Below, piece after piece: positions 1 to 10,288 of a DNA stretch of 64,000 nt (position 1 is its first letter; each line of letters opens with the position of its first letter). This stretch comes from Symbiodinium kawagutii (lineage: Eukaryota > Sar > Dinophyceae > Suessiales > Symbiodiniaceae). A model generated the notes under the pieces. It was not told where the DNA came from and ran no database searches. It saw nothing but the letters and a program-made list of their open reading frames with translations. The position numbers and the translations under genes were made by a program. The stretch spans positions 121,697 through 185,696 of the forward strand of contig VSDK01004471.1 of assembly GCA_009767595.1 (NCBI GenBank). The letters run 5' to 3'.

Positions 1-224
1 AACTATTCATTCATACATTGTCATATATTCGTTCAAGCATTCTTTAGGTTACCAATCAATTCAGTCATCAGAAAACAACTGACAATATCAGCAAAAACAC
101 CACATCAGCTAACACACACCACCACCAAACAACAAACCTCAGGAGACCGCAAGCAACTCTCACACATTCGATCGTCCCATTGGTCCGAACAGCGTTGCCA
201 GCCAACAAGCTTAGCAGTGCTCAC

Positions 225-425
225 TACAATTCAGCTGCGCACAAAAAGCACCGGCAAACAAAAACACCAACAAACAACAATCACCAGCCAGCAAACAAGA
301 ACGTCAGCAGCAACAAAACCAGCACCAGCAAACAAAAAAAACTGGCGAACAAAAGCAACATTAAAACACCGCAACAAACAAAAATCACCAGCAAACAAAA
401 AACAACGCAAAAAAAAACCACAGCA
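225..425. repeat. CA-rich low-complexity tract
   Basis: Degenerate direct repeats of ACCAGCAAACAAAAA-like words. Reading frames here encode only Q/T/K/N-rich low-complexity peptide on + and C/F/V-rich peptide on -, so I do not treat them as genes. Confidence 0.6.
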
Positions 426-630
426 CATACATAACATACCGAAGATGGGCAGGCTGAAAAGTGATACGATGCTTCATTCACTTTTTATAGCTAATTTTGG
501 TGCAAGCCGTTTCACCGTCTCACCCTTGGAGTGCCGCTTCTTTCCCATGGATTTTGGGCAGCAATTTGGCGGTCACTGGACTGGTCCCCCAGCAAAGGGT
601 GGAAAGGGACAATATTGATTTGACCCATAT

Positions 631-930
631 GGCAATGGGAAAGCAGTGCCTGAACCTACAGGCAACGGCAAAGCAGTGCCTGAACCTTTGGGCAAAGGCA
701 AAGCAGTGCCTGGACCTACGGGCAAAGCCAAAGCAGTGCCTGAACCTTTGGGCAAAGGCGATGCAGTGCTTGGACCTAAGGGCAAGGGCAATGCAGTGCC
801 TGGACCTACGGGCAAGGGCAATGCAGTGCCTGAACCTAAGGGCAAAGGCGAAACAGTGCCTGGACCTACGGGCAAATCCAAAGCAGTGCCTGAACCTAAG
901 GGCAAAGGCAATGCAGTGCGCGGACCTCAG
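631..930 (+). repeat. Perfect-period 30-bp minisatellite, 10 units
   Basis: Ten consecutive units of exactly 30 bp, each built on GGCAAAGGCAAAGCAGTGCC followed by TGAACCTAAG-like sequence. Units differ by substitutions only; no unit changes length. Alternating GAA/GGA in the middle splits the units into two sub-types. The strict multiple-of-three period suggests selection on a protein or recent amplification of a coding unit. Confidence 0.95.
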
Positions 931-1116
931 GGCAGCACCTCCAAGGGAACAGTCACATCCGCAGAGCCAACCTCCAATTTCAAGGGACGACAAGAACGAC
1001 TTGCTCGCAGAGCTGAAGCACTACACCGCCGCTTCAGTTGGGTCCCACAGGATTTTAGCGACTGCCATAGCAAGGAAGAGAGGAGAAATTGGTGGAGGTA
1101 CCGCCGTTTGGCTTAA
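646..1116 (+). CDS. Repeat protein fragment, AVP[EG]P decapeptide repeats
   Basis: In this frame each 30-bp unit encodes a decapeptide of the type GKGKAVPEPK: Gly/Lys-rich, with an invariant AVP and Glu or Gly before a second Pro. After the repeats comes a basic, Trp-containing tail of about 55 residues ending in a stop at 1114-1116. Upstream the same frame runs from 217 to a TGA at 616-618 and then reads straight into the repeats, so one stop separates two open stretches. No ATG lies between that TGA and the repeats; the first listed codon is GTG. Because the unit lacks stops, another + frame (497-1126) and two - frames are also open, so the frame choice is uncertain. It resembles low-complexity Pro/Gly/Lys proteins; I recognise no family. 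Confidence 0.35.
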   Translation: MPEPTGNGKAVPEPLGKGKAVPGPTGKAKAVPEPLGKGDAVLGPKGKGNAVPGPTGKGNAVPEPKGKGETVPGPTGKSKAVPEPKGKGNAVRGPQGSTSKGTVTSAEPTSNFKGRQERLARRAEALHRRFSWVPQDFSDCHSKEERRNWWRYRRLA

Positions 1117-1254
1117 TCTTAATTAAATTCTTGTTCAGTTTGAGCAGTTGGATGGTGTTGTTGGTGAGTAAGTTATCCCCCATTATTGATGGTTTAAAGT
1201 GGGAATTGAATAGAATACAATGATGGTTAGTGACGGTTAGTGAGTGACCGATGA

Positions 1255-1450
1255 TTGTATTCTCCTGACATTCTTGCTGGCATATCTTCTGACATTCTTA
1301 TTGACTTATTGGCATTCTATCTGGCATATATTCTGACATTTTTACTGGCATATCTTCTGACATTCTTACTGGCTGGCATATCTTCTGACCTTCCTACTGG
1401 CATTCTATCTGACATATCTTCTGACATTTTTTCTGGCATATCTTCTAACT
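1255..1450. repeat. Diverged ~24-bp tandem repeat
   Basis: About eight degenerate copies of GACATTCTTACTGGCATATC-TTCT. Copies vary in length and sequence. The open + frame is an artefact of the repeat. Confidence 0.75.
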
Positions 1451-1559
1451 AACATTCTTACGACCTCTCGGCATGGAGCACTCGCCTCAATTTATCTTTG
1501 TAGTTAGTGAGTATAGATTCCATTATTGACCCGTGCAGAACAAACCACGAATTCTAGAC

Positions 1560-2523
1560 GCAAATCACCCGATCGATTTCCCTCATCTTGGAAACCAGGT
1601 TTCGGCGTCGTCCCGCCGGGTCGTAAGCATCTCAGAAATGTAATTGCATGGTCGCAGAAAGATCGGTTGCCAGCCTAAGGTCCGAACGCAGGCACCGTGT
1701 GCACGGGACCCTTCATGTCTGACTTCCTTCAACGCTCAAGCATGAACGTCTGACTAAGGCCCCGTGCCAGCCAGGCCGCGGCGCCGCAAACCGGGCGCAG
1801 CAAAGGCCAGTATCTGATTGACATTGAAAAATTCAGAAACACATTCTGTCCCAGGCCAAAGCCGCACCGCGGGTCGTGAGACCTAACGTCCACCGCACCA
1901 TCTGCTGAACGTAAGGTCCTGCCGGGCGTACCAGCTGTCAAGGCAGGCCCTGCTAACCCCTGAAAATAACTTTCCTGGGACTGCCATGCAGGTCACGCCT
2001 CAAGTGATCGAAGCACGCTGCTTGACGTGGGATCGTGTTCTCGAGACCCTGGAGCGTTCGAACCTCGGCCTGAACAAATTTTGAGGCCTCTGGAAGCTGA
2101 GGCCTTGTTTGAGTACCAAAGATGGACCGACTTCGATGGATTCATCCAAGCCTTTGCGCCAAGCTTAGATACCGTAGCTTGAGCCATGCTATGAGTACAA
2201 CGCCCAGGCTTTGGCACTACAAGATGCTCCTTCCGTGTTAGATCCGCGACTCAACCGGATCGCAGCGTGGGTGACTCTGAAAGAGAGTCCGACCAAACCC
2301 ACAGCACAGGCACAGTCCTTCATCTATCTTCTTTGAAGCTTTGTGATCGGAAAGCCATGGCATGAGCGCCTACACTGCCCTTGCAGGCAATGAAGGAAAA
2401 AGCTGCCAAAGAGGCCAAAGAACACAAAGAGCGGGAAAAAGCCCGCAAGAAACTGGAGTTGGCAACGTTTCCTCAGAAGCCAAATTCCATTTTGGATTCC
2501 GGCAGGCAGCCGAGAAAAACGCT
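1560..2523 (+). pseudogene. Decayed, frameshifted coding region
   Basis: GC-rich island of nearly 1 kb whose protein-like stretches fall in different + frames. At about 1790-1870 a frame contains GQYLIDIEKFRNTF. At 1986-2081 a frame reads MQVTPQVIEARCLTWDRVLE and continues to LNKF. At 2081-2179 another frame contains EYQRWTDFDGFIQAFAP. At 2196-2330 a third contains YNAQALALQDAPSVLDPRL. At 2387-2522 a charged helix-like stretch (KEKAAKEAKEHKEREKARKK) ends at CTA|GTAATC, a donor-like site. Stops and frameshifts separate the parts, so this is best read as a decayed gene or retroelement fragment. I do not recognise the family. An alternative is several exons with very short introns. Confidence 0.4.
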
Positions 2524-2569
2524 AGTAATCAACCATCGGTTAACCAGGCGTTGTCTTTGAATTAGCCAC

Positions 2570-3140
2570 GTGCCAGCCATCAGTTTACCATCAATGGACC
2601 CGCAAATGACAAGTACGCAGCCATCAGGTAGCCATCAGTAAACCGTCCGTTGATCAGTATTTTCAAACATCAATCATCACTTAACCATTAATCAACCACC
2701 AGTTGACCAGTAATCAGCCAGCAATCAACCCCTAATTGGCCAGGAATCATTCAGGATACATAACCAGTGTTCATTAGCCAATTCATGATCACTAAGTGAG
2801 TTGTTAAATAATAGGTCATCAGCGCCTTAGTCGTCATGTTTTAGCCAAAAGTTCACGATTGTTCATGAACGATAGTTCTCATGCTAGCCGCAATTCACAA
2901 TGAGTTAACGAAAAAACATCATACAGTAACTACTGCAGGCCAATTCGCCGCAATAATGTCAATCACTGCGGTTAGTTATGACAATTCATGATAAATAAAC
3001 CAATAAGAATCACTTTTAGTAATGAACCAACCTTTTCTTGGGGTATCCTTATTTTAAGAAACAACCATACTATGTTGAATCAACCCCGAATTGACCATTC
3101 ATCAGTCGTGCTGTTCACCATTGCCACTTCAGTTGTTCTC
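2570..3140. other. AT-rich filler, no gene seen
   Basis: Degenerate ACCATCA/AATCAACCA words typical of the background of this window. No long ORF, MITE or RNA gene seen. Confidence 0.6.
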
Positions 3141-3145
3141 ATGAG

Positions 3146-3233
3146 GCGCCGTTTCACGTCTTCCCCGGGGCTGAGGTGACCCATTCCTGGAAAGAAGGTG
3201 TCTACGAATTCAGCCGCAAGGCCGGTCAGAGGC
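3146..3233 (+). CDS. Exon-like island
   Basis: Short GC-rich stretch after an AG acceptor-like site (ATGAG|GCGCC). Frame reads EAPFHVFPGAEVTHSWKEG and continues YEFSRKAGQRRVEAHP before AT-rich sequence resumes. No family recognised; frame and exon status are inferred from composition and boundary dinucleotides. Confidence 0.35.
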
Positions 3234-3239
3234 GTGTAG

Positions 3240-3680
3240 AAGCTCACCCAAATGGGTTTAGAATGGTTGAGAATGGTTCATCATAGGGGAAACTATGGGA
3301 TTTTCTAGGGTGAATGGTGGTTTAATTTTTTTTTCAAGGTTATCGTCATTAATAATGGTTCGACAATTACTATCACGGTTCAACAATACCGGTTCAACAA
3401 CTACTATCAGCTGGTTATGAACCATTTAACAGTTATGATGGTATAACAATTAGTAATAGTACTGATTGATGAAAAAAACAATACATCATGAGCAACAATA
3501 TTGGTTGATAGTAGGGAATCAGAATGGTTGATAATGGTTAATCATAATGAAAATATGGAATTTTCGAAGGTTTAATTATGGTTAATAGTGGTTTTATAGG
3601 AGATGGTAGTGGTTAATAGCAGATAAAAATAAACAACAATAGCGGTTAAACAAGTACCAGTTGTTGGCCGTTTTTCCCTT
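3240..3680. other. AT-rich filler, GGTT/AATGG words
   Basis: Degenerate GGTTAATAATGG-type words, the complementary strand of the ACCATTATT background. Nothing else seen. Confidence 0.55.
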
Positions 3681-3688
3681 GTCGGTGT

Positions 3689-3771
3689 TTCGAAACTGCG
3701 CACGTTACTGGTGCATATGTCTGGGATGTTTCGGCCGCTCCGGATGATCCACGTGCAAACTGCAACATTTT
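3689..3771 (+). CDS. Exon-like island
   Basis: Frame reads FETAHVTGAYVWDVSAAPDD then PRANCN, ending at a GTGTTTGG donor-like site. Beyond it a Val/Ala-rich run arises from a GTT/GTC tract that looks intronic. No family recognised. Confidence 0.35.
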
Positions 3772-4283
3772 GTGTTTGGTCATGGTTGTGTCGGTTGCTT
3801 CTGTTGCTGCCGCTGTCGTTGTTGTCGTGGTTGTCATGGTCCTTGTCGTTGCAGTTGTGGTTGTTGTGGTTATTGTTGCTGCTAAAGATGAAACACATTT
3901 GTTGTTCTGACACAGACACGTGACCGGTTTCGACTAATTAGCCGTTTCCAAACAAGAGCCGTCAGGTTTTATCATTGGGGAACCCTGATCAGCAAGCAGA
4001 ATTGGTACCAGGGCCCACGTGTGTTTCTCGGTAATATCAATGCACTCGGGCTCACGTGGATGGTACTCTTAAAAAAATCGGAATGAACAATCCGCGGCTA
4101 GTAGAGAAAATCAACACGATGGTTTTGGAGCTGCAATGACACTTGATCATTGATAATTCTGGCTATTTTTATCATTATCATTAGCAATTGATAATTTCGA
4201 TTTGTTGGTAATTTTTATTGCCATCACCAGTTCATCACCAACAAACTAGCTCTCAATTATCATTGATTTTGTTGCCGCCATAT

Positions 4284-4402
4284 GGCAGTGGGTCAATACC
4301 CTGGTACCCCTGGCTCTTCACATCCCATGACCAAACTAGTCTAACTGTTGGGGTCTTGAATGGTGTTGACCTACCCATTTTCTTGGTTTATATTGACCCA
4401 TA
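4284..4402 (-). mobile_element. Family B MITE, diverged, reverse orientation
   Basis: Left end GGCAGTGGGTCAA and right end TTGACCCATAA flank a core with GGTACCCCTGGC. Ends are diverged and no clear target duplication remains. Confidence 0.6.
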
Positions 4403-4447
4403 ACATGAACTGAACGCCGGAGATCAATAGCTGCACTGCTTCCTTGG

Positions 4448-4648
4448 TTGTTGGCTTCGCCCTGCGATGCGGCAAGCGCTTTGGGCATGGGGCAGGTGCT
4501 GAACCACTGGCAGAACGATGCGCTGTGCATGTGGTGTTGCTTTTTGGCCAACCCTCAGACCTGGCAGCGGCAGGACTGCGACTGGTGGCAGGGGCGGGAG
4601 CTACGGGCTCAAGCCAGCGAAGATTTGGGGGGTTTCAAAAAGTCATAG
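4448..4648 (+). CDS. Exon-like island, Trp/Cys-rich
   Basis: Open frame of 66 codons rich in Trp and Cys: contains LNHWQNDALCMWCCFLANPQ and a following TWQRQDCDWWQGREL. A second + frame (4444-4668) is also open, so the frame is not certain. No domain recognised. Right of it (4680-4706) lies a half-copy of a family A terminus. Confidence 0.35.
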   Translation: MLASPCDAASALGMGQVLNHWQNDALCMWCCFLANPQTWQRQDCDWWQGRELRAQASEDLGGFKKS

Positions 4649-4964
4649 GAGTAGCCCGAACTAAATGATTCGTGGAGGATTTAGGTCCCTGTTTTGAGGA
4701 ACCACCATTTTTATGGATTGATTTAGCGGTCAGAAGATTGTTTTAAAGAACATGCACGCAAATCTTGTATACACAAAACATGTTTACATGCAAAGGCACC
4801 CTAACTAGTTGACATAGTTGACATACAGATACAAATATTTGTCTCATTAGCACATGCATTCATGGTTGCGTGTCTAATCTGTTTGTTATTGTTCAAACGG
4901 GTGTCAGCTTGGGACCATTGGAGTCTGAAACCTGGCCCTGAGCTGAATATGACCTCCTTGATGC

Positions 4965-5123
4965 CCTGCAGAAAACCCAGCTGAAGAACTCGCAAGCACA
5001 TCCACATGGCAGGACTTGAATCAGCTGTTGGGGGAAAGCGTCTTGGCAAAGCATGTCCTGGCAACGCTGGCATAGTTGCCGGAGGGCTTGGTGCGATCCG
5101 CGATGGTGGTAGATCCGGCATCT
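4965..5123 (+). CDS. Exon-like island with one internal TAG
   Basis: After a CTGCAG acceptor-like site the frame reads PAENPAEELASTSTWQDLNQ and continues to LATLA, then TAG at 5073-5075, then LPEGLVRSAMVVDPASF. Both sides look protein-like, so the stop may mark a decayed gene, or the exon may end before it. A Gly-rich frame from 5006 is also open. Confidence 0.3.
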
Positions 5124-5171
5124 TTCACCATCAATTCAACCAGCTCTGGTTTATAGCTAATCTAACTAGGG

Positions 5172-5603
5172 TCAACTACCACTTACAGGGGTTAGAACCC
5201 AACTTATCAGTGGTTGGGGGCCACCTTGTAGTAGTTGTTGATTTGCAAGCAACTGTACAGTCGGCGGGTCTCCTGTTATTGTTTTTCTGATCCTTGAAGG
5301 TGTTTTGGCAGCTGACAATTGTTGAGGACAAAGACTGGGTAAGCATAGCTGAGTATTGAGGATATCACTCTGCCTACAATGCTCAACGATTAACCCATTA
5401 TGGGGCGGGGTCAAGCTCTCAGCGAAGCAAGCGATAGTCTCAGGTCGGCATCCTGCAGGTGCAATTTCACAAGCAATCTTCGATGCAATCATCAAAAAGT
5501 ATTCCCCTAGCTTTTTTACAACCATACATTCGATGTTGTTTAATTCCGCTGTTGCCAGAATGAATCTGATAGTACTTTTTTTTCCACAGATTTTTCGCAA
5601 CAT
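5172..5603 (-). CDS. ORF of 143 codons, unknown
   Basis: Longer than expected for background AT-rich DNA. Contains EYFLMIASKIACEIAPAGCR and a basic C-terminal third. A + strand island with CTGCAG|GTGCAA at 5458 overlaps it (frame GRGQALSEASDSLRSASC), so the coding strand is unresolved. No family recognised. Confidence 0.25.
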   Translation of the reverse strand: MLRKICGKKSTIRFILATAELNNIECMVVKKLGEYFLMIASKIACEIAPAGCRPETIACFAESLTPPHNGLIVEHCRQSDILNTQLCLPSLCPQQLSAAKTPSRIRKTITGDPPTVQLLANQQLLQGGPQPLISWVLTPVSGS

Positions 5604-6011
5604 GAATGGTATCCTTTCGGAGTTTGCTGGTATTTTTTATGTTCCATCCTTATTTTTCAAGCAGCTGATCCTCAAGAATTGACCCCTTTGCATATGATAT
5701 GTTTGCACTGTTCCGTGTTGACCAAGGGCCTTGCATTTGCTCAGTTGCACATGGATTCACAAAAGATTGGTCTCGGGATGAGTAGCTCACCAGGAACTGG
5801 TGGGTTCGCAAGGAGCATCGGATTCACCTCCCATCCTTCGTCCCTCAGCCACTCACCATGAGTAGTTTGGATATCCACAGTGCCTAAGTAACTGGTGACA
5901 TTCTCCATGGTCATGAGGGTCACAACCCACCTTATAGGGTTCCTCACTATGGCTATAAGCCCATCCTCCATAGTCACAAGGTTTTTTCCACCAACCTGGG
6001 CGAACGTGCCA

Positions 6012-6152
6012 TGGCTTCACTCACCGGTCACCTCGCCCTGCACATCCCTGGGTTGCTGAGGATTCGACCTCACTGACTCTCCCTTTATGCAGGAGACCGC
6101 TGCACGCCGTTGGAAGGGTTGGTTGGAACTTGTGCTTGGAGAGCAGGCAGTT
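6012..6152 (+). CDS. Exon-like island with one internal TGA
   Basis: One frame reads WANVPWLHSPVTSPCTSLGC, TGA at 6057-6059, then GFDLTDSPFMQETAARRWKG and WLELVLGEQAV. An acceptor-like ATGCAG precedes GAGACC at 6093, so the exon may begin there and the TGA lie in an intron. A (GGTT)n run follows at 6148-6176. Confidence 0.3.
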
Positions 6153-6559
6153 GGTTGGTTGGTTGGTTGGTTGGTTTGATGTTGGTTGCTTGGTTCGGTT
6201 GTTCGTAGGTTTGTAGTGGATGAGAAATCGCGGGGAAGCCTCCAGTAGTCCAGAAAGGGTGGGTCTTCATACTAACATGATTTTTTTTGGATGCTCTTGG
6301 GAACAGATCCATGAAAATCATGCTTGGCAGTGATCGATGTTTGTTCATGGATGGCCAATCATGATCAAAGAGGCTTAATGCATTTGAATGGAAAGCTGTG
6401 ATTGGAGAAACACCCTGCAAGTTTCACTGAACGGGTTCTGAGTGCGTACATTTTCGGTCCTGGTTGCTGAACAGCTTTGTGAACAGCTCCAGTTGGGTGC
6501 TGAAATGGATGGCGGGTTTGTGGTGGTCGTTGATCATCAGGAGGTGATGTACTGCATAA

Positions 6560-6940
6560 TCATAAGATCTTAGCATTAACCGCTCCTAAGCGCAATTATC
6601 TCTGATTTACCATAATCAACCACCATGAGAGACACCATAATCAACCAGGATTAGCCACCATCGATCATCATTCATCACTAACAGCCACTATCAACCATTT
6701 CTAAGCACCATTCTCAAGCATCTTGAACACCATCATAAGCATCATCGTTCACCACCATCAACCACTATCGCCTATTGATTAAACCGTTAGCATATCAACC
6801 ATTATAAACATTAACCTTGATTCTTGTGATTATCCCCTACTATGATTAACCATTATAAGTAACATTACTATAATTATTGTTTGTTTAATATTGATTATTG
6901 TGGTTATAGTAATGATAATGGTTGCTGATTGTGACACATA
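6560..6940. other. AT-rich filler with ACCATCA words
   Basis: Dense AACCACCATCA / ATCATTCATCACTAA background words, no gene or MITE seen. Confidence 0.6.
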
Positions 6941-6946
6941 CCCAAC

Positions 6947-7055
6947 ATGACTGTGGTCCATCCCACATGGCATGCAGCCCTCCACGGTGCCGGCGGTTCG
7001 CAGGCCTTGGCCGACGAGCGCTTGCACTCCTTTGTGGTGGTGCCCAATGTCTCTT
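6947..7055 (+). CDS. Exon-like island
   Basis: Begins ATG; frame reads MTVVHPTWHAALHGAGGSQA then LADERLHSFVVVPNVS and reaches a donor-like TTG|GTAGCG whose TAG is in frame. The frame stays open after that stop to 7141, so the island could be longer. No family recognised. Confidence 0.35.
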
Positions 7056-7149
7056 GGTAGCGGTCGAATGCGGAGCCATGGGTTGGAGATTTTGAAGATG
7101 GTGGGCGTCAACTGCCGTTGCGGCCTCCGCCATGGATTTAACCGTCATG

Positions 7150-7822
7150 GTTATCATAATTAGTTATTAATCAACTTGAGTTATCATGATAACTATTAAT
7201 AGTTAACATATAGTTGATAATCAACTTATAGTTATTGATCATGGTTATCATTAATAGCTAATAGTTAGTTAATCAACATATAAACTTATCATGATAACGA
7301 TTAACCAACATATAGTTATCGCTGTTGTTAATCACACTTGAGTTATGATAGTTGGTTATCAATCACAGAATAGCTATGAACTATGGTTATGTGAATTATG
7401 CTAATTATGAACCAACATATAAACTTATCATGATAGTTATCAAACACTTCACCTATTACAGCTACAATTATCAAGCACTTAGCATCTATTATTGACCAAC
7501 CATAATATATAGTTATCAGAAAAAATCATATTAAGCATCTATTAATTAACCACCATTTTTATTGACCAACCAGGTTTCTTGACCATCTACTATTGACTTA
7601 TTTGATTCTTAACCATTTTGATTACCATAATCACTAACCATTATTATTGCACCATTATTTAAACTCCCTATCACCAATGAATCAAACCATCAACCAACCA
7701 TCCATGAACCATCAACATGAATTAGGCCATCAACCAACCACAATGTGAACCATCTATTAAACCTTCTAGGTAAAACGTCTATGAAACCATCAACAAAAGC
7801 GCATCATTGGAACCATCAACAG
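7150..7822. other. AT-rich filler
   Basis: TTATCATGATAA palindromic words and AACCATCAACCA words. No gene, MITE or RNA seen. Confidence 0.6.
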
Positions 7823-7957
7823 GCGACCATTGCTTCACCCTACCGGAACGGCACAGGTGACCGAGAGCTTGTACTGCCGCCTGTGGTGCGTGGCTGAACT
7901 CTGGAAGGCGCCTCGGTTGCGCCTGGAAGCAGTTGATCAATGCCTAGGATTCCCATG
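7823..7957 (+). CDS. Exon-like island with both splice-like borders
   Basis: Bounded by CATCAACAG| and CATG|GTGATAAC. The frame reads RPLLHPTGTAQVTESLYCRL then WCVAELWKAPRLRLEAVDQC and meets a stop only inside the donor. This is one of the better exon candidates. Function unknown. Confidence 0.45.
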
Positions 7958-8039
7958 GTGATAACGATGGAATGATGCTTCAAATTGATAGTTATCATGA
8001 ATAATGGTGCTTAATTTAGTGCTAGGATACCCTTCATGC

Positions 8040-8170
8040 TTCATGGATGGGCTTAATTGATGCTTAATTGATGGTTTAAGGGTTGAATTGATGGTTCATG
8101 GATGGTTTGAATTGATGGTTGAATTGATGGTTGAATAGATGGTTGAATTGATGGTTAAGCAATAACGGTG
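8040..8170 (+). repeat. Degenerate TTGAATTGATGG tandem repeat
   Basis: About nine copies of a 12-bp-like unit TTGATGGTTGAA with variation. Confidence 0.75.
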
Positions 8171-8388
8171 AACGGCAATCGTGCTCATAATGTTCAGTAA
8201 TTTTGATCATGGTGATTATTCATGGTGTGATGGCGGTTCAACACAGTATAACGACGGGCAATGACGCTTAGGGATGGTCATGATCGTTAATAGGGGTACA
8301 GTGATGCGTAGTCATGGTTTGCACCGGTACAATGATGCCGAATTATGGTTAATGATGATGGTACAATGATGGTCACTCCTGTCTATTT

Positions 8389-8490
8389 GAGTGTTTCTCA
8401 AAGTAGGGGTACTCCTAAACCATCCTTTATTAACCATTTATAGTAGTAAACCAGCAATTTTTCGGGTACCGCCCATTTTGAGAAATCGCC
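8389..8490. mobile_element. Family A MITE
   Basis: Palindromic, ends GAGTGTTTCTCAAAGTAGGG and CATTTTGAGAAATCGCC, core AACCATTTATAGTAGTAAAC. No clear target duplication. Confidence 0.75.
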
Positions 8491-8646
8491 ATATAGTAAT
8501 TTTTAAGTATTGTTGCTGGTGATTATCTCCTATTATCAAGCGTAAAAAAACCAACCATGCTGTTAGGGCTCTCTATGGCTTAGTCGTGCCCCCCCAATTG
8601 GTTGGTTTATGAATTGGTTGATGAATGATGCAATAGCCATGATTCA

Positions 8647-8709
8647 GAAGTCTGGGCGCTCAACTGGCGCAGGTGATTTCCGCCATGTCTTCCCATGAAC
8701 TCCGGCTTT
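8647..8709 (+). CDS. Exon-like island
   Basis: Between TTCAG| and CTTT|GTTAAA. Frame reads SLGAQLAQVISAMSSHELRL. Short; no family. Confidence 0.35.
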
Positions 8710-8899
8710 GTTAAAAGTTAAAAGCTATCACAAATAACCATTATGGTCTTAATTTATGATGATTTGTGATGTTTAGAGTAATAAAAACTATAAAACTATT
8801 ATGAAAAACCATTATGGTGTTTATAGAAGAAAGTTATGAAAAATGGCAAGTTGAAATTTCTCTCTCTCTCTCTCTGTTTTTCTCATCCCTTCGGGGCAG

Positions 8900-8992
8900 T
8901 GCTTCTCGTGTGGAGACTCATTGCTTCAACCCTTTACAAATTCTACACACGGATAATTGAACATGGATTTGCCCGGTTGCTACATCCAACAG
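8900..8992 (+). CDS. Exon-like island with both splice-like borders
   Basis: Between TCGGGGCAG| and CCAACAG|GTGAAG. Frame (open 8836-9045) reads LLVWRLIASTLYKFYTRIIE then HGFARLLHPT. Function unknown. Confidence 0.4.
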
Positions 8993-9057
8993 GTGAAGCA
9001 TCTCTGGTACCCGTGTTGTACCCGTGTTTCCAAATGATTTACTAATTGGACCCATGT

Positions 9058-9248
9058 GGGTGTTTCTCAAGCCATAGGGGACCCCCCAAATCATCCCATT
9101 GAAACCATTTATAGTAATAAACCAACTAGTAGTTGTTTAACCAATATTGTTGGTCATCATCCCCATTATTAAGCATTATATATATATATATATATTAGCC
9201 ACTATAAACCAACCATTTTTTTGGGGTCCCCTATTTTGAGAAACCACC
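9058..9248. mobile_element. Family A MITE, enlarged by internal insertion
   Basis: Ends GGGTGTTTCTCAAGCCATAG and CCCTATTTTGAGAAACCACC with AACCAACCATTTTTTTGGGG core. An extra internal segment containing a (TA)n run at 9178-9197 makes it 191 bp instead of about 100. Confidence 0.75.
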
Positions 9249-9270
9249 ATCTTAATTGGATGTTTTTTTG

Positions 9271-9369
9271 GGCTACCACTTGGATGAATTCCGTGCGCCT
9301 GAGCCCGGGTTAGCCCAGGCGATGGAGGTGCAGAAGATGCGAGGTGCTTCGATGATCCACGTGGCCAAG
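9271..9369 (+). CDS. Exon-like island between family A and B elements
   Basis: Frame reads GYHLDEFRAPEPGLAQAMEV then QKMRGASMIHVAK, ending at CCAAG|GTGGGA. It lies only 22 bp from an A element on the left and 28 bp from a B element on the right. Function unknown. Confidence 0.4.
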
Positions 9370-9396
9370 GTGGGAGTCCGAGTGTGGCGATGAGAT

Positions 9397-9637
9397 GGCG
9401 AGCTGGGTCAAGCAGTTAACCAACCAATTTCATGGGGAAAATGACCAATGTTATAGCTGGTTTAGCTGGTTAATGATAGGGGATGATAACTAACAACTAT
9501 AGGGGATATATCCCAACTATATGGCTATGGGTCAATATTAACCAACCAATAATGGGGGATAATGACCAACCAATAATAGGGAAAACAATGGTTGATGATA
9601 GGGGAACCATTGGTACGGGGTGAACTGACCCACAGCC
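9397..9637 (+). mobile_element. Family B MITE, dimeric long form
   Basis: Module 1 starts GGCGAGCTGGGTCAAGCAG; module 2 starts at 9533 with GGCTATGGGTCAATATTAAC and ends GACCCACAGCC. This is the long form, also seen at 28087, 32864 and 42102. Confidence 0.85.
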
Positions 9638-9664
9638 AAATGTTTTGGATGGCAACAAGCCATG

Positions 9665-9769
9665 TGGTGGTTTTGTAAAAGAGGGCGGCCCGCAGAATGG
9701 TTGGCTTATTGCTGTAAATGGTTTGTAAACTGGATGAGTTGTGAGGTCTCTTATTTTGAGAAACACCTA
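9665..9769. mobile_element. Family A MITE
   Basis: Ends GGTGGTTTTGTAAAAGAGGG and CTCTTATTTTGAGAAACACC, core TTGCTGTAAATGG. It lies next to the preceding B element. Confidence 0.7.
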
Positions 9770-9844
9770 CATGTTTATTGACCATGATTATCCGTCATCA
9801 TCCATCATTAGCCACAAACATATAGTCCAGCAGCTGAAATTTCA

Positions 9845-9935
9845 TCTAGCGTTGTCGACAATTATCCACCATCATTGATCATCATTGACCATCATTGACC
9901 ATCATTAACCATCATTAACCATTTCTCACCAATAG
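9845..9935 (+). repeat. ATCATTGACC tandem words
   Basis: Consecutive CATCATTGAC/CATCATTAAC decamers, a locally regular patch of the background repeat. Confidence 0.7.
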
Positions 9936-10288
9936 TTAATGTTGATTAAAATAGCCCCAATTAGCTGTGCTTTCCTGCAGATATAAGGGATATCTCTCCG
10001 TGGCAGGAATAGGGATCTGATTTCGATGGCCATCTGAGAGTTGGGGTTGAGACATTGACTTTGGGGCACGTACTGGGAGATGCTCAACAATAGACCAGAA
10101 GAGGTTGCATTACAGCCTTCTATCTGTTGATGGTGCTTATAGTACTAGCATGAATCGCGGGTCATGGTCATATTTGCTAATTGAGTGTTTCTCAGAATAG
10201 CTTGGTATTGTTGTGTACAACCACCGTCATTTTCCCTGCTTTTGCGCTTGACCGCGACCCCGTTTGTGAATGGTTCAAATAAGCGTAG

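Noticed and set aside
3711-3923. Val/Leu-rich run suggesting a membrane segment
   Set aside because: Comes from a GTT/GTC low-complexity tract after a donor-like site; no supporting context.
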